DNA of 36,331 nucleotides from Pirellulaceae bacterium (lineage in GTDB: Bacteria; Planctomycetota; Planctomycetia; Pirellulales; Pirellulaceae): the NCBI GenBank assembly GCA_025459265.1, contig JALOQX010000060.1, forward strand, positions 1 to 36,331. Direction: 5' to 3'. A program made the position numbers and the translations under genes. This document shows, in pieces, positions 1-6,966 of the stretch. Numbering within the stretch: the stretch's first letter is position 1; every line of letters starts with the position of its first letter. The notes under the pieces are model-generated. The model made no database searches, was not told the DNA's origin, and saw only the letters and a list, made by a program, of their open reading frames with translations.

Positions 1-287
1 CTCCACTCAGCGCCACGCGCATCAGCCGGTTGCACCGACTTGGTGTCGAACACGACCTCGCTCACGTCGAACGGCCGCAGGCCCCCGCGCAGTTTGGTGT
101 CCGGCGGCCGGGTCGGGAGCGGTTTGAGTCCCCGTTCAAGGAGTTCTTGGGGCGGCGCCACGAGGAAATCGGACTTGCCGGGTAGCCGCGAGTCTGGTTC
201 GCGCAGTGGCTGAGCTGCAGCTGGGCGGAACACCAGGGCGCAGACCACGAGTGCCCACGCGGCGATGTGTCGTCGAATGTGAGGCAT
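1..287 (-). CDS. Exported protein, N-terminal part (runs off the window)
   Basis: An open frame runs from an ATG at 287 to the left edge without a stop (95 codons), so the C-terminus is missing. The N-terminus looks like a Sec signal peptide: MPHIRRHIAAWALV followed by a hydrophobic run and an AAAQ cleavage site near residue 25. The mature part seen is Pro/Arg/Leu-rich and carries no domain I recognise. It diverges from the membrane protein gene that follows. A start for that gene further left would overlap this one, which is one reason a later plus-strand start is preferred. Function unknown. The signal-peptide look and the uninterrupted frame are the only support. Confidence 0.55.
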   Translation of the reverse strand, partial: MPHIRRHIAAWALVVCALVFRPAAAQPLREPDSRLPGKSDFLVAPPQELLERGLKPLPTRPPDTKLRGGLRPFDVSEVVFDTKSVQPADARGAEW

Positions 288-393
288 GGATGCAGGGTTC
301 TCTTATCGCTTCCTGTCGTCCGCCAACGCACGCCGCCTCGAAAAAATCCGCAGCAATCCGTACAAGTTCGCCAGGTTTCGCGACGCCTTGACG

Positions 394-1155
394 ATGGCTC
401 GCCCCGACCACGACAATTCACTCATGATGCAGACTACGGCCTCGGTGCCTCAGGCCGGTTCACCTGATTTCCGCACACCCCATTGGGGGTGGATGCTCTC
501 CGTTTGGATCGCGCTGACGATCATCCTCCGCGGCGTCTTCTGGACGACCGGCATCCCGGACTACCGGCTGATCCAGGCGATCGAGCAGGGTGCGGCACGG
601 GTGGAACTGCATGCGGCCGGCGAGGAGAACGTGGACGTGATCCGCAAGTCGATCGAGTTGCAGCGCGACAGTCTGGCCTTCTGGACCGTGTTGGCGGCGC
701 TGGGCGACTTTGTCTTGGACCCGTTGTGGCTGGGGCTGCGCGCGTTGTCGGTGGCGGTCGCGCTGAGTGCGGTGGCGGCCATGACCGGCCGGCCGGCGCG
801 GTTTCCGGCGATGATGAGCGAGGCGGTGGCGTGGCAGAGTGTCTGGGTCTTCGGACTGGCGTGTCGCGTGGCCTGGATGTTCATTCTCCAGCGAGGCGAC
901 ATCGACACGTCACTGGCGCTGTTGATGCCGGAGCGTATCTATGGGGCACGTGAGTGGGTGTTGTTCCAGCAGGTGGACTTATTCGCGCTCGTGGGTTGGA
1001 TGGGGCTGGCCTGGGGAGGAGTCCGCAGGGGGCAAGCGAATCTGCTGGTGTCCCTGCTGGTGTGTGGATTCTTGGCCGTCCTGGAATCCCAGGTGTACGC
1101 ATCTTGCTCGCTGCTTCTGAATCTGGGCATGCGTGTCGCGTTGTTTCCCGAATAG
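394..1155 (+). CDS. Multi-pass membrane protein of unknown function
   Basis: About 253 residues with five or so hydrophobic segments: around WMLSVWIALTIILRGVF near the N-terminus, then FWTVLAALGDFVLDPLWLGL with a following helix, then segments near residues 145-165, 185-205 and 215-250. A polar loop (EQGAARVELHAAGEENVDVI) separates helices 1 and 2. The overall plan resembles Yip1-type membrane proteins, but I see no diagnostic motif. The ATG at 394 is chosen because earlier in-frame starts (286) overlap the divergent gene; an ATG at 424 is equally possible, and neither has a clear ribosome binding site. It ends 128 bases before the adaptor of the efflux operon, on the same strand, so it may be its first gene. 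That link is inference. Confidence 0.6.
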   Translation: MARPDHDNSLMMQTTASVPQAGSPDFRTPHWGWMLSVWIALTIILRGVFWTTGIPDYRLIQAIEQGAARVELHAAGEENVDVIRKSIELQRDSLAFWTVLAALGDFVLDPLWLGLRALSVAVALSAVAAMTGRPARFPAMMSEAVAWQSVWVFGLACRVAWMFILQRGDIDTSLALLMPERIYGAREWVLFQQVDLFALVGWMGLAWGGVRRGQANLLVSLLVCGFLAVLESQVYASCSLLLNLGMRVALFPE

Positions 1156-1283
1156 CCGCGACGCTTGAAACCAGGGGAGGGTGGACGGTGGTAGAGTCAA
1201 TGGTGAGCCGGCCGCGGCGGCAGGCGGTGGTCGAGTCGCCTTCTGTGCCCGCGCGTCACGCGACGGACCGTCCGGCGAGGTTG

Positions 1284-2624
1284 ATGAGAGGTTCGATGCG
1301 ACGCGTGATGGCCATCCTGGTGCTCCTGCTGGCCGCGGCCGCCGTAGTCGGTGCGCTCAATCTGCGTCGCAATGCCGCGCTGCTGGGAGTGGACTGGCGC
1401 ATCCAGAAGCGGCTGCCGACCAAGGAAGTGCAGCTCCAGCGCCCGCAGCGCGGACCCATTGTGCAGACGGTGACGGGGCCGGGGGTGATCGAGCTGATTG
1501 ACGAAGCCAAAATCGCCTCGGAGACGATTGGCCAAGTCGAAGCGGTCTACTTTGAGAAGGGCGATCCGGTCAAGAAGGACGATCTGCTGGTCAAGCTGGA
1601 CGACGAGGACGCCAAGGCCCGTCTGGCGTCGACCGAGGCACGCATCGAACGGCTCAAGGCCGCCATCCAGTTGGCCGAGGCGGACTTGCGCAAGGCTCAA
1701 GAGGAGTGGGAGGGGTTCGAGCATTTGAAGGAGCGCGGGTTCTCGTCCGAGACCGAACTGCGCGACGTGGCGACGATGCTCGAGAAGATGAAGGCGACGC
1801 TGGCGATGAGCCAGCACGAGCTGACGGAGAGCTTTGCCGTCCGACGCAACAGCCAGCAGGATCTGGAGCGCACGGAGATTAAGGCGCCCATCGACGGGAC
1901 CGTCATCGACCGCGATGTGGAAGTGGGCGAAATCGTCATCGCGGGCACGACGAATCTGCCCGGCACAGTGCTGATGACCATTGGCGACATGAACAAGATG
2001 CGGGTGCGGGCGGACATTGACGAGAGCGACGTGGCGCTGGTCCGCCCGCAGCAGCCGGCCCGCATCTTCCTGCAAGCGGACCAGGATGAGCCGGTGGAAG
2101 GGGTGGTCGAGCTGATCGCGCCCAAGGGGACGAAACTCAACGAAGTCGTGAGTTTCGAGACCTTGATTAAGGTCACGGGCAAACGCGACGCCCTGCTCCC
2201 CGAGATGACCGCGACCGTGGAGATTGAGGTCCAGCGTGTGGATGACGCCCTGGGGGTGCCCGTGCAGGCCGTCGTCCACCGTCGGCTCAAGGATCTGCCG
2301 AACACGGCCCTGTTTCGCGAGTGGGTCGCCAAGCAGCCCAAAACGCCCTCGGAAAAGGGCAAAGACGACGCCGTGCGGTACGTGACCATTGTCTTCGTGA
2401 TGGAGAACGGCACGGCGCGGGCGCGGCCCGTGCAGACGGGGATCAGCGATCAGGAGCGGATCGAGATCCTGGCGGGCGTCACGCCCGAGGACGAGGTCAT
2501 CGTGGGGCCCTTCCGCACCTTGGATGAAATGAAGGACGGGCAGCCGGTCAAGCTGGAGGAGCCGAAGCCAGTCGAGGCGCCAGGGGCGGCCGGGGTCGCC
2601 GAGGCGGCGCAGGAGTCGGCGTGA
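1284..2624 (+). CDS. MacA/HlyD-type periplasmic adaptor of an ABC efflux system
   Basis: Membrane fusion protein of about 446 residues. It has an N-terminal membrane anchor (residues about 8-25, AILVLLLAAAAVVGAL), a barrel-sandwich (lipoyl-like) half motif around VEAVYFEKGDPVKKDDLLV, and a long alpha-helical hairpin rich in A/E/L/R. The second lipoyl half follows (IKAPIDGTVIDRDVEVGE), then beta-barrel and membrane-proximal domains. It would link the inner-membrane MacB-like complex to an outer-membrane channel. The permease partners follow immediately: its TGA overlaps the ATPase ATG by one base (TGATG). The start is uncertain. An ATG at 1200 adds 28 polar residues, while those at 1284 and 1296 sit close to short purine-rich runs. 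The C-terminus is Pro/Ala/Glu-rich. The cargo cannot be told from sequence. Confidence 0.88.
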   Translation: MRGSMRRVMAILVLLLAAAAVVGALNLRRNAALLGVDWRIQKRLPTKEVQLQRPQRGPIVQTVTGPGVIELIDEAKIASETIGQVEAVYFEKGDPVKKDDLLVKLDDEDAKARLASTEARIERLKAAIQLAEADLRKAQEEWEGFEHLKERGFSSETELRDVATMLEKMKATLAMSQHELTESFAVRRNSQQDLERTEIKAPIDGTVIDRDVEVGEIVIAGTTNLPGTVLMTIGDMNKMRVRADIDESDVALVRPQQPARIFLQADQDEPVEGVVELIAPKGTKLNEVVSFETLIKVTGKRDALLPEMTATVEIEVQRVDDALGVPVQAVVHRRLKDLPNTALFREWVAKQPKTPSEKGKDDAVRYVTIVFVMENGTARARPVQTGISDQERIEILAGVTPEDEVIVGPFRTLDEMKDGQPVKLEEPKPVEAPGAAGVAEAAQESA

Positions 2625-3364
2625 TGGACGGCCAACCGCTGATCCGCCTGCAGGGCATCTCCCGCGAGTACCGGATGGACGCCGAGGTCGTGCGGGCCCT
2701 GCGCGGCGTGGACCTGTCGATCGAGACGAACGAGATGTTGGCGATCATGGGCTCGTCCGGATCCGGCAAGTCCACGCTGCTCAACATCCTCGGGCTGCTG
2801 GATGTGCCCACGGCCGGCCAGTACTGGCTGGATGGCCAGGACGTGGCGCAGCTCTCCCAGTCGGCGCTGGCCCGCGTGCGCGGCCGGCGGATCGGGTTTG
2901 TCTTTCAGACGTTCGAACTGCTGCCGCGGCAGACCGCCATCCGCAACGTGGAGTTGCCGCTGATCTACACCGGCACGCCCCAACGCCGGCAGCTGGCGAT
3001 CGAAGCGCTGGAGCGCGTCGGCCTGGCCGACCGGATGAAGCACCGGCCCAACGAGATGTCGGGCGGTCAACGCCAGCGCGTGGCGATCGCCCGCGCGCTG
3101 GTCCAGCACCCGGCGATCCTGCTGGCCGACGAACCGACGGGCAACCTGGACAGCCGGACGAGCGAAGAGATTCTCGACCTGTTTGAGACCTTGTACGGCG
3201 AGGGGCAGACAATTGTGATCGTCACCCACGAAGCGGAGATCGCGCAGCGGTGCCGGCGCATTGTGCGGTTGCGGGACGGGCAGATCGAATCGGACCAGCG
3301 CCATGGTGATGCGGGGAAACGGACCGCCGTGGCGGGTGCGGCGACCGGGGGAGGTGGCGGGTGA
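2624..3364 (+). CDS. MacB/LolD-type ABC transporter ATP-binding protein
   Basis: A 246-residue cytoplasmic ATPase that would power the adjacent FtsX-like permease. Visible are Walker A (GSSGSGKST), the Q-loop region (FVFQTFELLPRQT), the ABC signature (MSGGQRQRVAIARAL), Walker B with the D-loop (ILLADEPTGNLDS) and the H-loop (IVTHEAE). The GNLDS after Walker B is typical of the LolD/MacB/FtsE group. In E. coli MacB the ATPase and permease form one chain; here they are two genes. The preferred start is the ATG at 2624, within the TGATG overlap with the adaptor; a GTG lies three bases upstream. The TGA overlaps the permease start in GTGA. The tight coupling supports one operon. The C-terminal 20 residues are Gly/Ala-rich and probably disordered. 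Confidence 0.93.
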   Translation: MDGQPLIRLQGISREYRMDAEVVRALRGVDLSIETNEMLAIMGSSGSGKSTLLNILGLLDVPTAGQYWLDGQDVAQLSQSALARVRGRRIGFVFQTFELLPRQTAIRNVELPLIYTGTPQRRQLAIEALERVGLADRMKHRPNEMSGGQRQRVAIARALVQHPAILLADEPTGNLDSRTSEEILDLFETLYGEGQTIVIVTHEAEIAQRCRRIVRLRDGQIESDQRHGDAGKRTAVAGAATGGGGG

Positions 3365-4575
3365 TCTTCTTCTCCAATGCGTTCAACGCGCTCGAGCAAC
3401 TTGTCACCCACAAGATGCGTTCGGTGTTGACAATCCTGGCGATCGTGATTGCCGTGACGGCCACGATCACGGTGGTCAGCGTCGTGCAGGGATTCACCCG
3501 CTACGTCTCCGAATTCCTGGAAGGGCTCGGAACCAACGCGGTGTTTGTGGCGCCCCAGCGGCCGGCCGGCGAGGCGGGGAAGGCGCTGGGACGTGTGGAG
3601 CTGGATGAGCAGGACTTCCGCGCCATCGAGTCGCAGTGTTCCGCCTTGCGCCGCGTCTCACCGCTCGTACCGCGGGAAGGGGCACGTGTGCGGTACGGGC
3701 GCGACGAGATCACGGTCAGCCTGGAAGGCGTGGCGCCGTCCTACCACACCGTGCGAAACTTCCCCGTCGATTTGGGGCGCCCGTTTGCGATCGTCGATGT
3801 CGAACGCGCTCAGCAAGTGTGCGTCGTGGGCCGCGAGGTCCTGCGGAAACTGGAACTCGACGAAGGGCTGGTGGGCGACAGCCTCCTGCTGGACGGACGG
3901 CGCTTCCGCGTCGTGGGCATCCTCGAAAGCAAGGGGAGCTTTTTTGGACAAAGCCTGGATAACCGGGTCCTGATCCCTTACACGACGGCCCTGAAGATGT
4001 ACCCCGTGTTCCGCCGCAACTTGATTCTCGCCTGCGAGGCGGAGAATGCCGAGATGGTGCCGGAGGCCAAGGCGCAGATCACCAACCTGCTGCGGCGCCG
4101 GCACGGACTCAAGCCGTATCAGCCCGATGACTTTATTGTGCAGACGCAGGGTGAAATCCTCGCGACGTTCAACAATGTGGGTACCGCGGCCGTGTCTGTC
4201 CTGGCCGGCATCGTCGGCATCTCGCTGCTGGTGGGCGGGATCGGCATCATGAACGTGATGCTGGTGAGTGTGACCGAACGCACGCGGGAGATCGGGCTGC
4301 GCAAAGCCGTCGGTGCCCGGCGCCGCGACATCATGCTGCAGTTCCTGACCGAAGCCATGACGCTCAGTCTGATCGGCGGCGGTTTGGGAATCGCGCTAGG
4401 TTACGGACTCAGCACGCTGGCCAGCATGCACCCGCGAATGGTCGACGTGGTGGTGCCCGCCTGGGCCGTGCTGTTGGGGTTCGGCATTTCCGCGGGCACG
4501 GGCGTCATCTTCGGCATCATCCCAGCCCTCAAAGCCGCCCTGCTCAATCCGATCGACGCCCTGCGTCATGAATGA
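3361..4575 (+). CDS. MacB/FtsX-like ABC transporter permease
   Basis: A 404-residue permease of the FtsX/MacB type. It has an N-terminal helix (residues about 20-42, SVLTILAIVIAVTATITVVSV) and a large periplasmic MacB-PCD-like domain of about 230 residues. Three C-terminal helices follow, with the conserved stretch VGGIGIMNVMLVSVTERTREIGLRKAVGAR that marks the family and leads the second transmembrane block. The gene starts with GTG at 3361 in a GTGA overlap with the ATPase stop, so translation is probably coupled. With the two upstream genes it forms a complete mechanotransmission-type exporter minus the outer-membrane channel. Substrate unknown; macrolides, lipoproteins and peptides are all handled by members of the family. 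No plus-strand terminator with a T-run is seen after the stop. Confidence 0.93.
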   Translation: MIFFSNAFNALEQLVTHKMRSVLTILAIVIAVTATITVVSVVQGFTRYVSEFLEGLGTNAVFVAPQRPAGEAGKALGRVELDEQDFRAIESQCSALRRVSPLVPREGARVRYGRDEITVSLEGVAPSYHTVRNFPVDLGRPFAIVDVERAQQVCVVGREVLRKLELDEGLVGDSLLLDGRRFRVVGILESKGSFFGQSLDNRVLIPYTTALKMYPVFRRNLILACEAENAEMVPEAKAQITNLLRRRHGLKPYQPDDFIVQTQGEILATFNNVGTAAVSVLAGIVGISLLVGGIGIMNVMLVSVTERTREIGLRKAVGARRRDIMLQFLTEAMTLSLIGGGLGIALGYGLSTLASMHPRMVDVVVPAWAVLLGFGISAGTGVIFGIIPALKAALLNPIDALRHE

Positions 4576-4591
4576 CTTGGCGCGGTGATGC

Positions 4592-4629
4592 AAAAAAAAG
4601 GCCTCGGCGATGGTGCGAATCGCCGAGGC
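4592..4629 (-). terminator. Intrinsic terminator on the minus strand
   Basis: A perfect 10-bp stem (GCCTCGGCGA / TCGCCGAGGC, arms 4601-4610 and 4620-4629, loop 9 nt). On the minus strand it is followed by C and then eight consecutive U. On the plus strand the A-run precedes the hairpin, so it cannot serve the permease gene that ends at 4575. It therefore implies a minus-strand transcript arriving from the right, where no convincing protein gene exists. Confidence 0.85.
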
Positions 4630-4834
4630 ACGAGGGTTGCCGGTTTACAGGTCGGAGTCGGGCTCCTGGCTAGGCTGGAGCTAAGAGAAACCGGCCACCC
4701 ATGTCTGCTTCGGGTACCGGCCGCGGCGCCGCGTGCGCAAAAAACAAGCCCCGCCATGTACACACTCTCTTCGCACACGGGGGGCCGTCACGGCCAGTCA
4801 GCAGTTCGTCCGCCTTGAACGATCCGCTGTGTTT
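4593..4834 (-). ncRNA. Candidate small RNA or attenuated leader RNA
   Basis: A predicted transcript starting about 7 nt after the -10 box at 4841-4846 and ending at the terminator at 4592-4629 (about 240 nt). An internal terminator at 4739-4785 would give a short form of about 95 nt. Visible structure includes a GGCCG-TGA-CGGCC hairpin (4783-4795) that shares bases 4783-4785 with the 5' arm of the internal terminator, so the two are mutually exclusive. A CCGG...CCGG stem lies around 4690-4720. A minus-strand open frame (4566-4778) runs through the final terminator and has no ribosome binding site, so I do not treat it as coding. I do not recognise 6S RNA, SRP RNA, tmRNA or RNase P signatures. 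It lies between the MacB-like operon and the ANTAR regulator. The existence of a transcript is inference from promoter plus terminators. Confidence 0.6.
4739..4785 (-). terminator. Internal intrinsic terminator or attenuator on the minus strand
   Basis: Minus-strand reading: GCCCC (4785-4781) plus CCGTGT (4780-4775) pair with ACATGG (4759-4754) and GGGGC (4752-4748). This leaves one bulged C, one G-U pair and a 15-nt loop, and is followed by UUGUUUUUU (4747-4739). Its 5' arm overlaps an upstream alternative hairpin (4783-4795), the usual layout of a conditional terminator. It would split the minus-strand transcript into short and read-through forms. Confidence 0.6.
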
Positions 4835-4840
4835 GGTTCC

Positions 4841-4869
4841 AATCTAAGAGCTCGGGCTGGAGCTGTCAA
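4841..4869 (-). promoter_or_regulatory. Sigma-70-type promoter for the candidate RNA
   Basis: Reading the minus strand: an exact TTGACA at 4869-4864, a 17-bp spacer, then TAGATT at 4846-4841. This is one of the best matches to a housekeeping promoter in the window, and it points away from every neighbouring protein gene. Confidence 0.65.
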
Positions 4870-5076
4870 TTGCCCTCGATGCGATCGGGCAAAAATAAAA
4901 CCAGATTTTCGTGGACGATCCCGGACTGTCGGTGGGAGGCCGGCGGCCCCGGCCGACCGGTCTCCTTCGGCCGCCCGGTCGAGACGGCCAGAGACCGGCG
5001 GCACGCCAGTTGCTACGGGTCTCTGCTCAGGGCGGGACTCGCTCACCCAGCGGGTCGTCCGGCACAGGAGCTGGGG

Positions 5077-5104
5077 GATGTGGCAGCCCGGGGCCATCTT
5101 TTTT
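5077..5104 (+). terminator. Terminator-like hairpin just before the ANTAR regulator gene
   Basis: GAT-GGC pairs with GCC-ATC around a GC-rich loop (5077-5098, with a two-base bulge). Six T (5099-5104) follow directly, 16 bases before the GTG start at 5121. The stem is short, so strength is uncertain. Its place between any upstream promoter and the start of a gene for an antitermination protein suggests attenuation, possibly autoregulation. That function is inference. The upstream 200 bases (4880-5076) are very GC-rich, with several GGTCTC/GAGACC inverted copies, and hold no gene I can support. Confidence 0.4.
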
Positions 5105-5120
5105 GCGAGGGCGGATTTTG

Positions 5121-5699
5121 GTGCTGCGAATTGCCGTTGCCGACGATGAACCGGATATGCAGGAGTATTTCCAGAAGATCCTGCCCAGGCTGGGGCATAC
5201 GGTCGTCTCCGTCGCCGGTACGGGCCGCCAATTGGTCGACGATTGCCGGGCCCACCATCCCGACCTGGTCATCACCGATATCAAAATGCCCGAGATGGAC
5301 GGGATCGAAGCGGCCGAAGCCCTCTTCCTCGATCGGGCCGTGCCGGTCATCCTCGTCTCGGCGTATCACGACGCCGATCTGATCGACCGCGCCGAATCGA
5401 ACTACATACTCGCATACCTGGTCAAGCCGATCAAACAGGCCGATCTCGAGCCGGCGATCACGATTGCCGTACGCCGCTTCCGCCAGTTCCAGGCGGTGCA
5501 TGAGGAGGCAGCGAGTCTGCGGCAGGCGTTGGCAGACCGCAAGGTCATCGAGCGCGCCAAGGGCATCCTGATGAAGCTCTCCGGTCTGGACGAGGCGGAT
5601 GCCTTTCGCCGCCTCCAGCAACTGGCCAACGAAAAAAACCTCAAACTGGTCGAATTGGCGAACTCGATCGTGCTGGCCGCCGAAGCGCTGGGACGCTGA
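5121..5699 (+). CDS. REC-ANTAR response regulator (NasT/AmiR type, RNA-binding antiterminator)
   Basis: A 192-residue cytoplasmic regulator. Residues 1-120 form a receiver domain: acidic pocket VADDEPD at 7-12, phosphoacceptor D53 in VITDIKMPEMDG, conserved S80 and K102 in LVKPIK. Residues about 130-186 form a coiled lead-in plus an ANTAR domain with the hallmark RKVIERAKGILMKLSGLDE and a three-helix bundle ending in ANSIV. Members of this family bind paired RNA hairpins and block intrinsic termination, often for nitrogen-assimilation or amide-use genes. The GTG at 5121 is the start because the receiver beta-1 strand begins right there and GCGAGGGCGG lies 6-16 bases upstream; longer frames add unrelated arginine-rich sequence. 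No sensor kinase is adjacent. The terminators at 5077-5104 and 4739-4785 are the nearest possible targets. Confidence 0.92.
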   Translation: MLRIAVADDEPDMQEYFQKILPRLGHTVVSVAGTGRQLVDDCRAHHPDLVITDIKMPEMDGIEAAEALFLDRAVPVILVSAYHDADLIDRAESNYILAYLVKPIKQADLEPAITIAVRRFRQFQAVHEEAASLRQALADRKVIERAKGILMKLSGLDEADAFRRLQQLANEKNLKLVELANSIVLAAEALGR

Positions 5700-5765
5700 G
5701 ACATCACCTCACCGCTGTACAATCCCTCCCCGTGCGCGGCCTGTCGCATCATGATGCTGGTGAAG

Positions 5766-5793
5766 TTGACAGCCGGCGAAAGGCCGGTATCTT
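5766..5793 (+). promoter_or_regulatory. Sigma-70-type promoter upstream of the BON-domain gene
   Basis: TTGACA at 5766-5771, a 16-bp spacer that itself holds two CCGG blocks (GCCGGC gaaa GGCCGG), then TATCTT at 5788-5793. Transcription would start near 5800, about 250 nt before the ATG of the next gene. Confidence 0.55.
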
Positions 5794-5799
5794 AAACCT

Positions 5800-6047
5800 C
5801 TGGCGGCCGGGCGATGACCGCTCGCCGCTGTGGGGCAGGACCGTCCTTGCGTGCCGCGTGGTGATCGGCAGAGGTTCTCGTTCCGTGAACTGGGGTTGTA
5901 CTGCCTCCTTGCCAAGGCTCGGTGCCACGTGTTACTTGCGGACGATCGTTCCGCAATGAGGTCGAGCAGACGCTGCGCGTCGTTTGCCCGCCTTATCGCG
6001 GTGCCGCACGCGACGTGAGCGCATTGCGAGGAAGGAGACGCACGCAA
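5800..6047 (+). other. Long structured leader (or separate small RNA) before the BON-domain gene
   Basis: There is no supportable protein gene between 5700 and 6047. After the promoter at 5766-5793 the sequence can form several hairpins: GGCGA/TCGCC with a 7-nt loop near 5812-5826, TGCCG/CGGCA near 5849-5870, and a perfect TTGCGGA/TCCGCAA stem with a 7-nt loop at 5936-5956. None is followed by a T-run. It could be a regulated 5' leader; that is inference. Confidence 0.35.
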
Positions 6048-6323
6048 ATGACGATGCACGCCAGGCCAACATCTGCTGATGGAAGCCACGACCGACCACC
6101 TCTGCTCGAATCGACTTCCGTGGAAATTGAGCGGGCGCTGCACAGCAGTTCCCACGTCGGCCTGCGCAGCGTCCGGTGCCAGTTTGCAGATGGCGTGGTC
6201 ACCCTGAGTGGACAGGTGGCCAGCTTCTATCTGAAACAAGTCGCCCAGGCGATTGTGGGACGACAGCCTACCGTGAAGCAGATCCGCAATGAGCTTCGCG
6301 TGCTGCGCCCAGAGCCCCGGTGA
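6048..6323 (+). CDS. Small BON-domain protein
   Basis: A 91-residue protein made almost entirely of a BON fold (about residues 24-86): EIERALHSSSHVGLRSV, then QFADGVVTLSGQVASFY, then QIRNELRVL, the alpha-beta-beta-alpha-beta pattern with the central Gly of GVVTLSGQV. BON domains occur in OsmY-like and secretin-linked proteins and are thought to bind lipids or membranes; the role here is unknown. No signal peptide is visible, so it may be cytoplasmic. The ATG at 6048 is chosen because AGGAAGGAG lies 11 bases upstream; longer frames add arginine/cysteine-rich residues unlike the domain. A CCGGTGA/TCACCGG stem overlaps the stop codon (6317-6340) but lacks a T-run. Confidence 0.8.
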   Translation: MTMHARPTSADGSHDRPPLLESTSVEIERALHSSSHVGLRSVRCQFADGVVTLSGQVASFYLKQVAQAIVGRQPTVKQIRNELRVLRPEPR

Positions 6324-6454
6324 CTGGCTGAGCTCACCGGCCAGTGCGCGTCCTTGGACGGTTAGTGTGCGAGGATGCACGGTCGAGTCCACATCGCACC
6401 CCTCTTGAGGATGGCATTGCCGGCGCAGGGAGGCGGGCAGAACGAAGTGATCAC

Positions 6455-6483
6455 TTGCAATTGGCAGACGCGTGGCGTAGTGT
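6455..6483 (+). promoter_or_regulatory. Probable promoter of the hemerythrin-like gene
   Basis: TTGCAA at 6455-6460, 17-bp spacer, TAGTGT at 6478-6483. It lies 34 bases before the ATG at 6517, which has GGGGAG at 6504-6509 as ribosome binding site. Confidence 0.4.
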
Positions 6484-6516
6484 GCCAGCGAACCAGAGAC
6501 CAAGGGGAGTCTGAAC

Positions 6517-6963
6517 ATGTCGTCCGCAGAGATTCGCAAGGACACGTTCGAGGCATTGCTGGAAGAGCACACGAAGTTGCGCGGGTTGTTGCGCGGCCTG
6601 GAGCAGGCGCTGGCCGAGCGATCTCGCTCCAGGAGCGAGCTGGCAGCTCAGTTTCGCGAGCTGGGCGAGCTGATCGACAGCCATTTCCACACGGAGGAGG
6701 CCAGCGACTGTTTTCCGGACCTGGTGAGCCACGCGCCGCGCGTATCGGAACGCGTGGACATCATGCTCGCCGAACACGGTGAACTGCGGGCCGCGATTCA
6801 CCTCCTGGTGGAGGACGCGGCGCGAAGCGCGGGAACGCCCGAGGACTGGGACCGGTTAGCCGCCGGGTTCCAGGCGTTTGCCGCGAAGTTGCTCGAGCAT
6901 GAACGCTCCGAGAACGAGTTGGTGCAGGAAGTGTTCACCGACGACATCGGTTCGAAAGACTGA
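6517..6963 (+). CDS. Hemerythrin-like HHE domain protein
   Basis: A 148-residue, probably all-helical cytoplasmic protein with the ligand spacing of a di-iron hemerythrin: H18 (LLEEHTKL), H56 and H58 with E60/E61 (DSHFHTEE), H87 (LAEHGEL), H128 and E132 (LLEHERSEN). Such proteins bind oxygen, nitric oxide or iron, or sense redox state. It is preceded by a good ribosome binding site (GGGGAG, 7 bases) and followed after three bases by the thymidylate-synthase-family gene, so the two are probably co-transcribed. Why an oxygen/iron-binding helical bundle should travel with a nucleotide enzyme is not evident. The feo iron-uptake operon lies 2.6 kb downstream. Confidence 0.85.
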   Translation: MSSAEIRKDTFEALLEEHTKLRGLLRGLEQALAERSRSRSELAAQFRELGELIDSHFHTEEASDCFPDLVSHAPRVSERVDIMLAEHGELRAAIHLLVEDAARSAGTPEDWDRLAAGFQAFAAKLLEHERSENELVQEVFTDDIGSKD

Positions 6964-6966
6964 GTG

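Noticed and set aside
4566..4778. A 70-codon minus-strand frame inside the candidate RNA
   Set aside because: It continues through the strong intrinsic terminator, lacks a ribosome binding site, and has no recognisable composition.
4593..4834. Assignment of the candidate RNA to SRP RNA, 6S RNA, tmRNA or RNase P
   Set aside because: A GAAGCAG string near 4706 recalls the SRP domain IV loop, but the required flanking GGTCAGG/GGAAGG context is absent; no 6S-like end pairing and no tmRNA or RNase P core was seen.
4880..5120. Paired hexaloop hairpins expected for an ANTAR binding site
   Set aside because: A TCC/GGA stem with a six-base loop exists near 5058-5069, but the loop lacks the A1 and G4 bases of the known motif.
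6317..6340. CCGGTGA/TCACCGG hairpin as a terminator of the BON gene
   Set aside because: No T-run follows; the stem overlaps the stop codon and may be chance in GC-rich DNA.
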